Of a DNA stretch of 64,000 nucleotides, positions 40,664 to 50,200 are shown in pieces. Origin of the DNA: an uncultured Bacteroidota bacterium (GTDB lineage: Bacteria > Bacteroidota > Bacteroidia > Flavobacteriales > Flavobacteriaceae). Made by a program: the position numbers and the translations under genes. The notes under the pieces were generated by a model. The model was not told the DNA's origin. It saw only the letters and a list, made by a program, of their open reading frames with translations, and ran no database searches. The DNA lies in contig CACASE010000001.1 of NCBI GenBank assembly GCA_902535165.1, positions 124,001-188,000 on the forward strand, in the 5' to 3' direction. The stretch's first letter is position 1. Each line of letters begins with the position of its first letter.

Positions 40664-41791
40664 CTATTTAATCTTTTTTGTAAATGTAGCTCTTCTTTTA
40701 TGCAAAGTACTTTCATAATTCTTCCAAAAAGCCTGTATTGCTTTATTCTCAACAAGCTCTGGATTTGTTTCAACTTCAATGATTCCCCGATTATTAAATG
40801 TTTGTTGTAATTCATTAAAAATTACGGCAGTTGCTCCTTTATTTTGATACTTTGGATCTACACCAATTAAATATAATGATACCCTATCATTAAAGTATTG
40901 AGCTTTAAAAAGATGATAATATCCAAGCAGTCCAATCTTTCCATTTATTTTTTTTAGAGCTCTTGAAAAAGAGGGCATAGTAATTAAAAAAGCTATTAAA
41001 TTCCCATCCTTATCTAAAAGACATTTTATGAAATCGGGATGAATATATTTTATAAATTTTTCTTTATAAAAATCGATCTGATATTGTTTAATTGTAACAT
41101 AGGTTTGAAGATTACTATAAGTTAAATTGAGGAGTTCAAACATTTTATCTACATATGGAATAATTTGTTTAGTAGATTTAAAATTTACAACCTTAAGCTC
41201 ATATCTTTTTTGAATTATTTTAGCAAACTTCTTAACCTTCTCAGGCGCATCTTTCTCAGAAAAAATTTTAATTTTATATTCTACCCATTCTGCTAGTTTT
41301 TCAAAACCTAATTCTATTAAATGTTTTTTTTGGTAAGGAAAATGATACCATGTTATCATGGTATTTAATTCATCGTAACCATGAATTAAAAGACCTGCTT
41401 TATCCATGTTTGAAAAACCTACAGGTCCGTCAATAAAATCAAGTTTTCTTTCTTTGCCAAATTCCAGTACTTTTTCAAGTAACTTTTTGCTTACCTCTAT
41501 ATCATCAATTGTGTCATACCAGCCAAATCTTAATTTATTCTTTTTTTGTTCTTCAATTTCCACCCAATTAACAATTGCTGCTATTCTTCCAACTACCTTT
41601 CCGTCTTTGTATGCTAAATAAAACTCCGCTTCTGCATTTTTGAATACAGGATTTTTAGACCTATCCATTGCTTCAAGTTCCTCATTTATAATAGGAGCCA
41701 CCCAATATTCACAGTCTTTATAAAGGTCAAAAGGGAATAGGACAAATTCGTTTTCCAATTTTTTATTTTCGACTGTGATAATTTTTATCAT
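40664..41791 (-). CDS. GNAT-fold N-acetyltransferase-like protein
   Basis: A 375-residue cytoplasmic protein common in Bacteroidota. An N-terminal half (FVLFPFDLYKDCEYWVAPI, FYLAYKDGKVVGRIAAIVN) is followed by a C-terminal half with an acyl-CoA-binding pattern of the GNAT type (YLIGVDPKYQNKGATAVIFNELQQ). The substrate is not known. Its start overlaps the stop of the outer-membrane-like gene by four bases, so it is co-transcribed with that gene and mnmE. Confidence 0.8.
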   Translation of the reverse strand: MIKIITVENKKLENEFVLFPFDLYKDCEYWVAPIINEELEAMDRSKNPVFKNAEAEFYLAYKDGKVVGRIAAIVNWVEIEEQKKNKLRFGWYDTIDDIEVSKKLLEKVLEFGKERKLDFIDGPVGFSNMDKAGLLIHGYDELNTMITWYHFPYQKKHLIELGFEKLAEWVEYKIKIFSEKDAPEKVKKFAKIIQKRYELKVVNFKSTKQIIPYVDKMFELLNLTYSNLQTYVTIKQYQIDFYKEKFIKYIHPDFIKCLLDKDGNLIAFLITMPSFSRALKKINGKIGLLGYYHLFKAQYFNDRVSLYLIGVDPKYQNKGATAVIFNELQQTFNNRGIIEVETNPELVENKAIQAFWKNYESTLHKRRATFTKKIK

Positions 41792-43023
41792 TTTTTTCTA
41801 TCAAGTTTTTTTAAAGCTTTTTGGTCTCTTTTTAATTGTTTTTTATTTTCTCGCAACGATTTATTTAAACTTTTCTTTGATTTTTTGCTTTCTTTTTTAG
41901 CTAATTTCTTTGGGTTTAATTTAGTTTTTTTATTGCTTTTTTTATTTGACTTCTTTTCAACTTTTTGCTGTTTTCTTCTGTTTTTAAGCTCTTCATTAAA
42001 ATCCTTTTTTGCTTGTTTTTCACTTTCAGAAATATCTCTATGCCAATCAAACCTTTGAGAAAAACCTATATTAATATAAGTATAACTCGGCGTAGTTTTA
42101 AAACTTCCTCCAAAATTAAAATCAATTTGAGAGTTTTTAGAAATTAAATTAGCAAAGCCAATTTTAAAATACTCATCACTGTAAACTTTATTATTAAACG
42201 TTTGAAACTCTCCAAAAATACTCCACCTAGGATTTGCTAAATTATATGTAATTGTAAATAAATAATTTATCTTATTGTAGCCAGCCTGAGCAGGCACAGA
42301 ACTTGGCCAAGTAGGATTCTTTAACGCAATTTCATAAAAGAAATTATTTACAACAACCCATCTTCCTTTAAAATGATGCTGAGTTGCAATACCAGCGAAA
42401 GGTGATATTGTTTGTTCTGGATAATAAAAATTATTCCTTCTCATTATATTATCATTGAGAAGATCAGGGTGCAAGGGAAGTTTTAATTTATAAAACGAAT
42501 CATCATATTGAACTCTATTATCAAAATTAAAACTTGATCCAGCTATTACTGAAATTGCAGGAATAAAATCAACCAGTCTAATTTTTCTATTAGCTTTCCA
42601 GCTATAAACATTTTCACTGTGCCATTTTTTATTTATAAATGGATCTAATAAAAGATATTTAAATCCAAGCGTTTGCTTACCGATTAATGTTTCTGAAATG
42701 TTAGTAGAATAGTTGTTTAAGTAATTATTATCAAGAATATTTCTAGTAATGATATTTCCATCCAAAAAAACCTCTAATTTCTCATTAAGAAATCCATATC
42801 GAAATAAGTAATTAAAATTTAAACCCTGAATTTGAGAGTTATTAAGATTTGAGTGCTTAAGTGTCTGGGCAGAAACTGCAGATTCAAACTGTAAGACATT
42901 AACACCAACTGCAAAAGCTCCATGTGATGAGCCTGGCCTATTTGAATTAATTATTTCAGTGTATTGTGAAAATGAGAATATCCCTGTGATCATTAGGAAT
43001 AAAGAAAAAAACCTCTGTCTCAT
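41788..43023 (-). CDS. Outer-membrane beta-barrel protein with Lys-rich tail
   Basis: A 411-residue exported protein: signal peptide to about residue 20, then a beta-rich body (NRPGSSHGAFAVGVNVLQFESAVS opening; alternating strands up to about 330) as in the transporter/phenol-MetA-like barrels annotated in Bacteroidota. The last 80 residues are extremely Lys-rich (RENKKQLKRDQKALKKLDRKK at the end), which is unusual for a secreted barrel. The transported substrate is unknown. It begins the operon with the GNAT-like gene and mnmE. Confidence 0.7.
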   Translation of the reverse strand: MRQRFFSLFLMITGIFSFSQYTEIINSNRPGSSHGAFAVGVNVLQFESAVSAQTLKHSNLNNSQIQGLNFNYLFRYGFLNEKLEVFLDGNIITRNILDNNYLNNYSTNISETLIGKQTLGFKYLLLDPFINKKWHSENVYSWKANRKIRLVDFIPAISVIAGSSFNFDNRVQYDDSFYKLKLPLHPDLLNDNIMRRNNFYYPEQTISPFAGIATQHHFKGRWVVVNNFFYEIALKNPTWPSSVPAQAGYNKINYLFTITYNLANPRWSIFGEFQTFNNKVYSDEYFKIGFANLISKNSQIDFNFGGSFKTTPSYTYINIGFSQRFDWHRDISESEKQAKKDFNEELKNRRKQQKVEKKSNKKSNKKTKLNPKKLAKKESKKSKKSLNKSLRENKKQLKRDQKALKKLDRKK

Positions 43024-43070
43024 ACACTATTAATAAATCAAAGATAATTTAAATTAAAATCTCTCTTTAA

Positions 43071-43098
43071 TTGATTCATTTGATTAATTGTATTTTTG
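43071..43098 (+). promoter_or_regulatory. Promoter of the glycan cassette, TTG and TATTTTTG boxes
   Basis: TTG at 43071-43073 and TATTTTTG at 43091-43098 are spaced by 17 bases and match the Bacteroidota TTG (-33) and TAnnTTTG (-7) elements. They end 16 bases before the ATG at 43115. Confidence 0.6.
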
Positions 43099-43114
43099 AA
43101 TAACATAAAATAGC

Positions 43115-43318
43115 ATGGTAATATTATACATTATATTATTCTTCATAATATTTAGCTACATTCTAAAAAAATTAGCCCCTTATCTAGTCAGGCATATTAT
43201 TAAAAAACATTTAGAGAAATTTCAAAAACATCATAATAAAAAAGAGCCTGAAAAAGATTTTAAATTCAAGAGTAAGAAAAAAGTAGGGGAATATATAGAT
43301 TATGAAGAAATTGATTAA
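43115..43318 (+). CDS. DUF4834 family small membrane protein
   Basis: A 67-residue protein with one N-terminal membrane helix (VILYIILFFIIFSYILKK) and a basic, charged tail ending KKVGEYIDYEEID. This build and its place directly before a YfhO-type gene match DUF4834. Its last 17 bases overlap the next gene, so translation is likely coupled. Function unknown. Confidence 0.75.
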   Translation: MVILYIILFFIIFSYILKKLAPYLVRHIIKKHLEKFQKHHNKKEPEKDFKFKSKKKVGEYIDYEEID

Positions 43319-45707
43319 AAATTATTTGAAGAAATGTTTTTTAATAAATCTATTGTTTATAGGTCTGTTTGCAATAATTTCAGTCATATACTTCTATCCA
43401 TTACTTTCTGGGAAACAAATTAAACAATCTGATATTGATCAATTCTCTGGGATGTCCAAACAAATCGTCGATCACAGAAGTCAGTATAATGAAGAACCTT
43501 TCTGGCTAGACAATGCTTTTTTAGGCATGCCAAGCTATCAAGTTTTGGTTGAATATCCATTTGATTTACTTGACAAGCTTGATAGAGTGATTAGATTTTT
43601 ACCAAGACCAGCGGATTATCTTTTTGTCTACTTGGTTTCATTCTTTTTACTATTACTCACTATGAAAGTAAAAAGCGAGTACGCCTTTGTCGGCGCAATT
43701 GCTTTTGCCTTTTCAACATATCTAATTATAATACTTGGTGTTGGTCATAACACAAAAGCTTTAGCAATCGGTTATGCCCCCATAGTTTTAGCAGGGCTTT
43801 TCAAAATACTTGACAAAAAGTATTTGGTTGGTTTTATTATTGGTGCATTAGGGCTTGGACTTCAAATAAATGCTAACCATTATCAAATGACATACTACTT
43901 TTTAATGTTAGTAGGGTTAATTACAATTATTAATGTATTTGATGATTTTTTTAAGAAAAAAATATCAGATGGGCTAAATAAAATTGGGGTTGTTTGTGCT
44001 ACTACATTGTTTGCAATTTCTTTAAATGCCACAGCTATTTTAGCTACACAAGAGTATAGTGATTTTAGCACTCGAGGAAGTTCTGAAATATCAATAAATC
44101 CTGATGGATCAGAAAAGAAAGATTTATCAGGATTAAGTAATGAATATATTACTGAGTATAGTTATGGAAAACTCGAAAGCTTTAACTTAATTGTACCAAG
44201 GTTTATGGGTGGAGGTTCATCAGAATTAATTGATAAAGATTCAGATTTTGTTAAAGAGCTAAAGAATTATGATAATGAAAGTGCAAATATTATTTATCAA
44301 AATGCACGCTTATATTGGGGGAATCAACCAATAGTTGCTGCTCCAGCATATATTGGAATAAGTGTTTTCTATATTTTCTTATTAGCTCTTTTTTTTATTG
44401 ACAAAAGACATTTAAAATGGGTAATACCGGCTATCATTTTTTCATTGACTTTATCGTGGGGAAAAAACTTTCAATTCTTGACAGATTTCATGATTAATTA
44501 TTTTCCGTTTTATGATAAGTTTAGAGCGGTATCATCTATTCAGGTTATTATAGAATTCATTATTCCATTAATAGCCACTATTGGATTATTTAAGTTTTTT
44601 CAAACAGATGTCATCGATAAAGAAAAAATGAAAAAACTATTATATACATCCTCAATATTCATTTTTATACTTGTTTTAATGTTTTTATTTGGAAATCAAA
44701 TTTTTGAGTTTAAATCTGAATTTGAAGTGTTTTCAAATTATCCTGAAATACTTGACTTAATCGTTAAAGAGAGACAAGCTGTATTTAAATCTGATATGAT
44801 CAGATCCATAGTTATAGTATGTATAATTGCATTGTTATTTTGGATTTCAACAAAAAAATTAATTAAGAAAAGCTATAGTTTGTCATTGATAGGCCTTATC
44901 ATATTATTTGATCTATGGAATATTGACATGAATTATGTTAATGAAGATAACTTTTCAAGACCCTCAGCAGTTAAAACTCCTTTCACCTCAAATGGAATTG
45001 ATGAAGAAATAATGAAGGACAAATCAAGTTTCAGAATTTATGAATCCTATCGTGGTTTTGTTAATGGTAGATCTTCATATTTTCACAATTCTATTTCAGG
45101 ATATCACGCTGCAAAACCTAAAAGGATGCAGGACATTTATGATTTTTATTTGTCAAAAAATAAATTCAATATTTTAAATATGCTAAATGTTAAGTACATA
45201 GTTGATTTAAATGAAAATAACGCATTAGGTTTGAGATTGAATGAGGAAAATTTAGGTGATGCATGGTTTATAGAAAATATAATTAATGTAAATAACAGTA
45301 ATGAAGAGATTTTATCTCTCAATGATTTAAATTATTCTAGAGACTGTTTAAGTAAAGATTTACCAAACAAAACATTTACTTTAAGTGAAACTGATAATAT
45401 TGTATTAAATAGCAGAAAATCTAATGAACTAATTTATAATTATACAGCAAAATCAGAGAGTTTTATTGTTTTTTCTGAGGCATATTATTCGAAAGGTTGG
45501 CAGGCATACATAGATGGACAAAAAGTTAACCATTATAAAATCAACTATTTGTTAAGAGGAATGGAGGTTCCCAAAGGTGATCACGAAATCAAATTCGTAT
45601 TCAATCCTGGAATTATTAAAACAGGCTCAATAATTATGGCTTCATCAAATTTTATACTTTTAGTTTTAATTGGTTTATTTTTTAGAAAAGAAAATCTTGA
45701 TGTATAA
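43302..45707 (+). CDS. YfhO family multi-spanning membrane protein
   Basis: An 801-residue protein with about 12 or more membrane helices and a soluble C-terminal domain. YfhO-family hallmarks: the N-terminal loop GMSKQIVDHRSQYNEEPFWLDN, a DNYNGMP-like region (FLGMPSYQVLVEYP), an internal loop (RNENSLE-like stretch), and the ending YYSKGWQAYIDGQKVNHYK and VPKGDHEIKFVFNPG. The fold resembles GT-C glycosyltransferases that use lipid-linked sugars, so it may decorate a surface glycan. It begins the glycosylation part of the operon. Confidence 0.88.
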   Translation: MKKLIKNYLKKCFLINLLFIGLFAIISVIYFYPLLSGKQIKQSDIDQFSGMSKQIVDHRSQYNEEPFWLDNAFLGMPSYQVLVEYPFDLLDKLDRVIRFLPRPADYLFVYLVSFFLLLLTMKVKSEYAFVGAIAFAFSTYLIIILGVGHNTKALAIGYAPIVLAGLFKILDKKYLVGFIIGALGLGLQINANHYQMTYYFLMLVGLITIINVFDDFFKKKISDGLNKIGVVCATTLFAISLNATAILATQEYSDFSTRGSSEISINPDGSEKKDLSGLSNEYITEYSYGKLESFNLIVPRFMGGGSSELIDKDSDFVKELKNYDNESANIIYQNARLYWGNQPIVAAPAYIGISVFYIFLLALFFIDKRHLKWVIPAIIFSLTLSWGKNFQFLTDFMINYFPFYDKFRAVSSIQVIIEFIIPLIATIGLFKFFQTDVIDKEKMKKLLYTSSIFIFILVLMFLFGNQIFEFKSEFEVFSNYPEILDLIVKERQAVFKSDMIRSIVIVCIIALLFWISTKKLIKKSYSLSLIGLIILFDLWNIDMNYVNEDNFSRPSAVKTPFTSNGIDEEIMKDKSSFRIYESYRGFVNGRSSYFHNSISGYHAAKPKRMQDIYDFYLSKNKFNILNMLNVKYIVDLNENNALGLRLNEENLGDAWFIENIINVNNSNEEILSLNDLNYSRDCLSKDLPNKTFTLSETDNIVLNSRKSNELIYNYTAKSESFIVFSEAYYSKGWQAYIDGQKVNHYKINYLLRGMEVPKGDHEIKFVFNPGIIKTGSIIMASSNFILLVLIGLFFRKENLDV

Positions 45708-46260
45708 AAAACTTCCAACACATCGATATAAAAAAACATTAAAGATGCTTAAAGAAGTATGCCCAGCTCCATCTGTAATATTTGATCTTGGAGTAAGAAA
45801 TCCTTTTTCAGAGATAATGAAACAAAATAATTATAAGGTATATAACACTAGCGGGGAAGACTTAGATGATAATCATCAACTTAATATTCCAGATGATGTT
45901 GATTTGGTAACAGGATTTGAAATTCTAGAGCATTTGGTTTCACCCTATCCTCTTTTGAAAAATATGAAAGCTAATCGAATTTTATTAACAGTACCAATAA
46001 AACTATGGTTTGCAAAAGCCTATAAAAGTAAGACTGATCCACTTGATAGGCATTATCATGAATTTGAGCCATGGCAATTTGATTGGTTATTAGAAAAATC
46101 TGGGTGGAAAATTATTAAAAAACAATATTGGAAAAATCCTTCAAAAAAATTTGGAATTCGTCCACTTCTAAGAAAATTTACAAATAGATATTATGCTGTA
46201 TATGCTGAAAGATCAAAAGAGAGTTATACAAACTATTATAAAGGAGTGTTGAACCTATGA
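45700..46260 (+). CDS. Class I SAM-dependent methyltransferase-like protein
   Basis: The ATG at 45700 (MYKKLPTHRY) overlaps the YfhO stop by eight bases and gives 186 residues. The core resembles a SAM methyltransferase: IFDLGVRNPFSEIM in place of the usual DxGxGxG, then DLVTGFEILEHLVSP (motif IV/post I type), and LLTVPIKLWFA. The glycine motif is degenerate. It lies within a glycan assembly cassette and may methylate a sugar, or be inactive. Its stop overlaps the next start by four bases. Confidence 0.75.
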   Translation: MYKKLPTHRYKKTLKMLKEVCPAPSVIFDLGVRNPFSEIMKQNNYKVYNTSGEDLDDNHQLNIPDDVDLVTGFEILEHLVSPYPLLKNMKANRILLTVPIKLWFAKAYKSKTDPLDRHYHEFEPWQFDWLLEKSGWKIIKKQYWKNPSKKFGIRPLLRKFTNRYYAVYAERSKESYTNYYKGVLNL

Positions 46261-47435
46261 AAATTGGGATGATTTTAGATGCCGAGTATCCTGATGATGC
46301 TAGGATTACAAATCAATGTGACGAGCTGACTAAATACAATCATGAAGTTCATTTATTTTGTCTCTCATATAAAAAGTCATTTGTCAATAATGAAATAATT
46401 AATAAAATTAATGTTCACAGATATTATTGCAACAAACTAACTTATAAACTTTCAGCTTTAGCTAATGATCTTAGTTTATATAGTATTTTTTTAAGTAAAA
46501 AAATCTTAAAATTTATTGAAAATTCTGGTGTTGAAATTTTACATGTTCATGATATTCAAATTGCTAAAGCTGCAATTAAAGCAGCCAATGAATTTGGGAT
46601 TGAATATAATATAGATCTTCATGAAAACAGGCCAGAAATTATGAAATTTTACAAGCATGTAAATTCTTTTTTTGGAAAGCTATTTATAAGCCCCAAAAGA
46701 TGGAAAATAGCAGAAGAGTGTTTTGTCAAAAAAGCAAACAAAATAATAGTAGTGACTGACAGAGCAAAAGAAGAGCTTTTAAGTAGGGTTAACATTGATC
46801 AAAAAAAGATAATTGTATATCCAAACACTGTCAGAACTGATTTTTACAAAATCAAAAAGGCAGATAGAAATTTAGAAAAAAAATATTCAAAAGAATTTGT
46901 AATTACGTATGTTGGTAATACATCTAAAAGGAGAGGTCTTTTAACAGTCATTGATTCGTTGAAGATTATTGAAAAAACTATTCCAAATATTAAATTGTTA
47001 ATTATTGGAAAAAGCTCCTTTGATCATGTAATAAAGGATAAAGTAAAACAAAATCAAATTGAAAAATTGGTAGATTTTATTGGATGGATAAAAGAAAGTG
47101 ATATACCTAATTATCTATCCATAACAAAACTAGGATTATCTCCACTACACAAAAATATTCATCATGACACTACTTACGCAAATAAAGTTTTTCAATATAT
47201 TTCAATTGGTTGCCCAGTTGTTAGTAGTAATGTGATAGCCCAATCTGAGCTTGTAAAAAAATATGAAATTGGGGTAATTTTTGAAGACAATAATGTATTT
47301 GACTTGTCAGATAAAATTATTGAACTACACAATGATAAAAACCTATATAGTAGGCTAAAACAGAATTGTCTTGATAGTATTGAAAAACTAAATAATAGTG
47401 TAATTTCAAATCAACTTATTTCTATTTATGAGTAA
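46257..47435 (+). CDS. Glycosyltransferase family 4 protein (first)
   Basis: A 392-residue GT-B enzyme. It begins MKIGMILDAEYPDDARI and has the C-terminal domain features YVGNTSKRRGLLTVIDSL, and a late EXnE-type stretch with ANKVFQYISIGCPVVSSNVIAQSEL. These are GT4-type nucleotide-sugar binding elements. It acts in the cytoplasm on a lipid-linked or surface glycan; sugar unknown. Its stop overlaps the start of the following glycosyltransferase by eight bases. Confidence 0.88.
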   Translation: MKIGMILDAEYPDDARITNQCDELTKYNHEVHLFCLSYKKSFVNNEIINKINVHRYYCNKLTYKLSALANDLSLYSIFLSKKILKFIENSGVEILHVHDIQIAKAAIKAANEFGIEYNIDLHENRPEIMKFYKHVNSFFGKLFISPKRWKIAEECFVKKANKIIVVTDRAKEELLSRVNIDQKKIIVYPNTVRTDFYKIKKADRNLEKKYSKEFVITYVGNTSKRRGLLTVIDSLKIIEKTIPNIKLLIIGKSSFDHVIKDKVKQNQIEKLVDFIGWIKESDIPNYLSITKLGLSPLHKNIHHDTTYANKVFQYISIGCPVVSSNVIAQSELVKKYEIGVIFEDNNVFDLSDKIIELHNDKNLYSRLKQNCLDSIEKLNNSVISNQLISIYE

Positions 47436-48729
47436 AAAATCTATTGGAATATTAGCTTATTATTGGCCTCCAGCAGGTGGGTCAGGAGTTCAAAGATGGC
47501 TAAGATTTTCAAATCATTTATGCGATTTGGGTTGGGATGTTCATGTCTTCACATTTAAGAACCCAAAATATCCAATTTTAAATAATAGCAATGTAGAGAA
47601 AATTAATCCACTAATAAAGGTGAATAAAATAAAAGGATTTGAATTCCCATCTTTTTTTACAAAACTTTCAAGTGAAGAGAGTGTATATTACCACATGGTA
47701 AGTAACAGAAATTCATCTTTAAGTAATGCTTTCGTAAATTATCAAAGGCTCTCCCAAGGAAGGTATTTTAATCACATGCTACGTGAATTATTTTTATTTC
47801 CAGATGCAAGAAAATTTCTAATTAATCCAACATTTAAGTTTTTAAAAAAGTATTTTAAAGAAAATAATTTAAATACTTTAATAACAACTGGTCCTCCACA
47901 TTCAATGCATTTGGCTGGCATGAAACTAAAACAAGATATTGGTATAAATTGGATTGCAGATTTTAGAGACCCTTGGTCAAATTTTTTTCAAAATAAGCTT
48001 CTAAACAAACTTGAATCTACAATGAAAAAGCATGTAAAAGCTGAAAATGAGGTTTTAAAAAATTGTAATGCTGCATTTACTACTTCTCAATCTTTGAGAT
48101 CAAAGTTTTTAGAAAGAAACTCTAATGTCTTTTATATCCCAAGTGGTTATGAAGAAAAAATTGAACCATTAAATCATGATAAATTTAGAATTCTTTATGC
48201 AGGGTCAATGAAAGATATTCAAAACCCTAACAATCTTTGGTTGGCCCTACATGAACTCATCAAATCTGATGAAGTATTTAAACAAAATGTTGAAATTATA
48301 CTAATTGGGAATATTGATAGATGGATCATTAACTCAATTGAATTTAAAAAAATCCGTGATCGAAAGATATTATCATACATCCCCAAAAAAGAGCTTGATA
48401 TAGAAATATCTAAAGCTGAACTATTAGTAGTTTGCTCTGTAAATTATCCTGATTCGAATGATATTGTCCCTGGAAAGTTTTTTCATTATTTGGCAGCAAA
48501 CAAAAATATTTTAGGTATATCAAATAAAGGGAGTGATTTAGAAAAAATAATTAATGAAACAAAGTCAGGGATGTCTTTTGATTTTAATAATTATGATGAT
48601 TTAAAAAATTATATTTATAAATGTTATCAAAATTTTATAAAGGGAGAAAGGCCTAAAAATAAATTAAACGAAAACTACTTATCAATGAGTATTGCCAAAG
48701 AAATTGATAAAATAGTTTCAAATATTTAA
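47428..48729 (+). CDS. Glycosyltransferase family 4 protein (second)
   Basis: A 433-residue protein. The N-terminal YYWPPAGGSGVQRW is a typical GT4 opening in Bacteroidota, and the C-terminal half has ILYAGSMKDIQNPNNLWLAL and SYIPKKELDIEISKAE, with PGKFFHYLAANKNIL as the E/X7-type motif region. The sequence is related to but distinct from the preceding GT4 protein, so the two probably add different sugars. It lies one base before the flippase gene. Confidence 0.88.
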   Translation: MSKKSIGILAYYWPPAGGSGVQRWLRFSNHLCDLGWDVHVFTFKNPKYPILNNSNVEKINPLIKVNKIKGFEFPSFFTKLSSEESVYYHMVSNRNSSLSNAFVNYQRLSQGRYFNHMLRELFLFPDARKFLINPTFKFLKKYFKENNLNTLITTGPPHSMHLAGMKLKQDIGINWIADFRDPWSNFFQNKLLNKLESTMKKHVKAENEVLKNCNAAFTTSQSLRSKFLERNSNVFYIPSGYEEKIEPLNHDKFRILYAGSMKDIQNPNNLWLALHELIKSDEVFKQNVEIILIGNIDRWIINSIEFKKIRDRKILSYIPKKELDIEISKAELLVVCSVNYPDSNDIVPGKFFHYLAANKNILGISNKGSDLEKIINETKSGMSFDFNNYDDLKNYIYKCYQNFIKGERPKNKLNENYLSMSIAKEIDKIVSNI

Positions 48730-48730
48730 A

Positions 48731-50200
48731 ATGGGAATTGTATTTAACCAATCATATAAAAATATAATTATAATATCAATTGCTATATTGATTGGGGCTG
48801 TCAATACTTTATATTTTTACCCTGTTTTTCTTAAAGAAGAATATTATGGTCTAGTAGTTTTTCTACTTGCAACATCAAACCTGTTAATGCCTTTAGTTGC
48901 ATTTGGAAGTCAACATACAATCATAAAATACTACAGCTCTTATTCAAATAAAAACGAAAGAGACTCTTTTATGTCTTCGGTTATTTTAATTCCATTATTC
49001 ACAATTATTCCAATATCACTACTTGTAATTGAATTTCATGACCTAATTGGAAAATTTCTATCTGTTCAAAATCCTATAATTGATTCCTATGTATGGGTTA
49101 TTTTTTTAGTTGCATTTGCAACTTCATATTTTGAAGTATTCTACTCATGGGCAAGGGTCCAACTTAAATCTGTATTTGGAAACTTTTTAAAAGAAATTTT
49201 TCCAAGGCTATCAGTTTTTTCTTTATTGATATGTGTTTACTTTGGCCTAATAAACAAAGAAGAATTTGTTTGGTGGCTGACTGGACTTTATTATTTAAGA
49301 CTTTTTATAATGATCATGTATTCATTTAGCCTATACTTTCCTAAAATTACTTTCAGCTTGCCGAGAAATATTGGGAGCATACTAACATATTCATTTTATA
49401 TTTTTTTGGCTGGCTCAGCGGCAAGTATATTGATTGATATTGATAAATTTATGATTCCCCAAAAAGAGGCTATTAGTCAAACAGCATTTTATGCTGTTGC
49501 AGTTTTTATAGCTACTGTAGTTGAAATTCCAGGAAGAGCTATGTTTCAAATAATAAACCCTTTAGTTGCAAAGGCGCTAAACGAAAACAACCTTAAGGAG
49601 CTTAGTAACTTATATTCTAAAAGCTCTATCAATTTATTGATTGTTGCAGGATTATTTTTCCTTTTGATTAATATAAATATTGAACCCTTTTATAATCTCA
49701 TGTCAAATCCATCATATGGTGATGCAATATGGGTTGTTTTAATGATATCAACTAGTAAGCTTATTTTAATGAGTTTTGGATGTGGACCTGCAATACTAGC
49801 TACAGCAAAATTTTATAAAATAACATTACCCTTTTCTATTTTAATGGCAATTGCTGTTTACTTTTTAAATGATATTCTTATCGATATCTATAGCATAAAT
49901 GGCGCTGCACTATCAACACTAATTGTTGTTTTTGTTTTTACTGTTCTAAAAACTTTATATATAAAAATTAAACTTAATATATCCCCTTACTCAACTAATT
50001 CCATAAAAGTTTTAGTAAGTATTTTAGTTGTATATTTTTTACTTAACTCTTTCGATTTAAAACTAAATAGTATTTTAGAAATTGCTGTAAATACTTTTTT
50101 TATCTTGTTTTTGTATTTAGTTATTATATATAAACTTGAAGCATCAAAAGCTATAAATAGTTTTATAAATAATTTATTGAAAGGAGAGTTTAGACTTTAA
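48731..50200 (+). CDS. Wzx-like polysaccharide flippase
   Basis: A 489-residue protein with about 12-14 membrane helices. The N-terminal YKNIIIISIAILIGAVNTLYFYPVFL and the central FYAVAVFIATVVEIPGRAMFQIINPLVA match polysaccharide-type flippases of the MOP superfamily, which move lipid-linked oligosaccharides across the inner membrane. It ends the cassette. The last 27 bases overlap the uvrA gene on the opposite strand, in a convergent arrangement. Confidence 0.9.
   Translation: MGIVFNQSYKNIIIISIAILIGAVNTLYFYPVFLKEEYYGLVVFLLATSNLLMPLVAFGSQHTIIKYYSSYSNKNERDSFMSSVILIPLFTIIPISLLVIEFHDLIGKFLSVQNPIIDSYVWVIFLVAFATSYFEVFYSWARVQLKSVFGNFLKEIFPRLSVFSLLICVYFGLINKEEFVWWLTGLYYLRLFIMIMYSFSLYFPKITFSLPRNIGSILTYSFYIFLAGSAASILIDIDKFMIPQKEAISQTAFYAVAVFIATVVEIPGRAMFQIINPLVAKALNENNLKELSNLYSKSSINLLIVAGLFFLLININIEPFYNLMSNPSYGDAIWVVLMISTSKLILMSFGCGPAILATAKFYKITLPFSILMAIAVYFLNDILIDIYSINGAALSTLIVVFVFTVLKTLYIKIKLNISPYSTNSIKVLVSILVVYFLLNSFDLKLNSILEIAVNTFFILFLYLVIIYKLEASKAINSFINNLLKGEFRL

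Noticed and set aside
41406-41621. Plus-strand frame inside the GNAT-like gene
   Set aside because: Antisense shadow, Ser/Phe-rich and without family.
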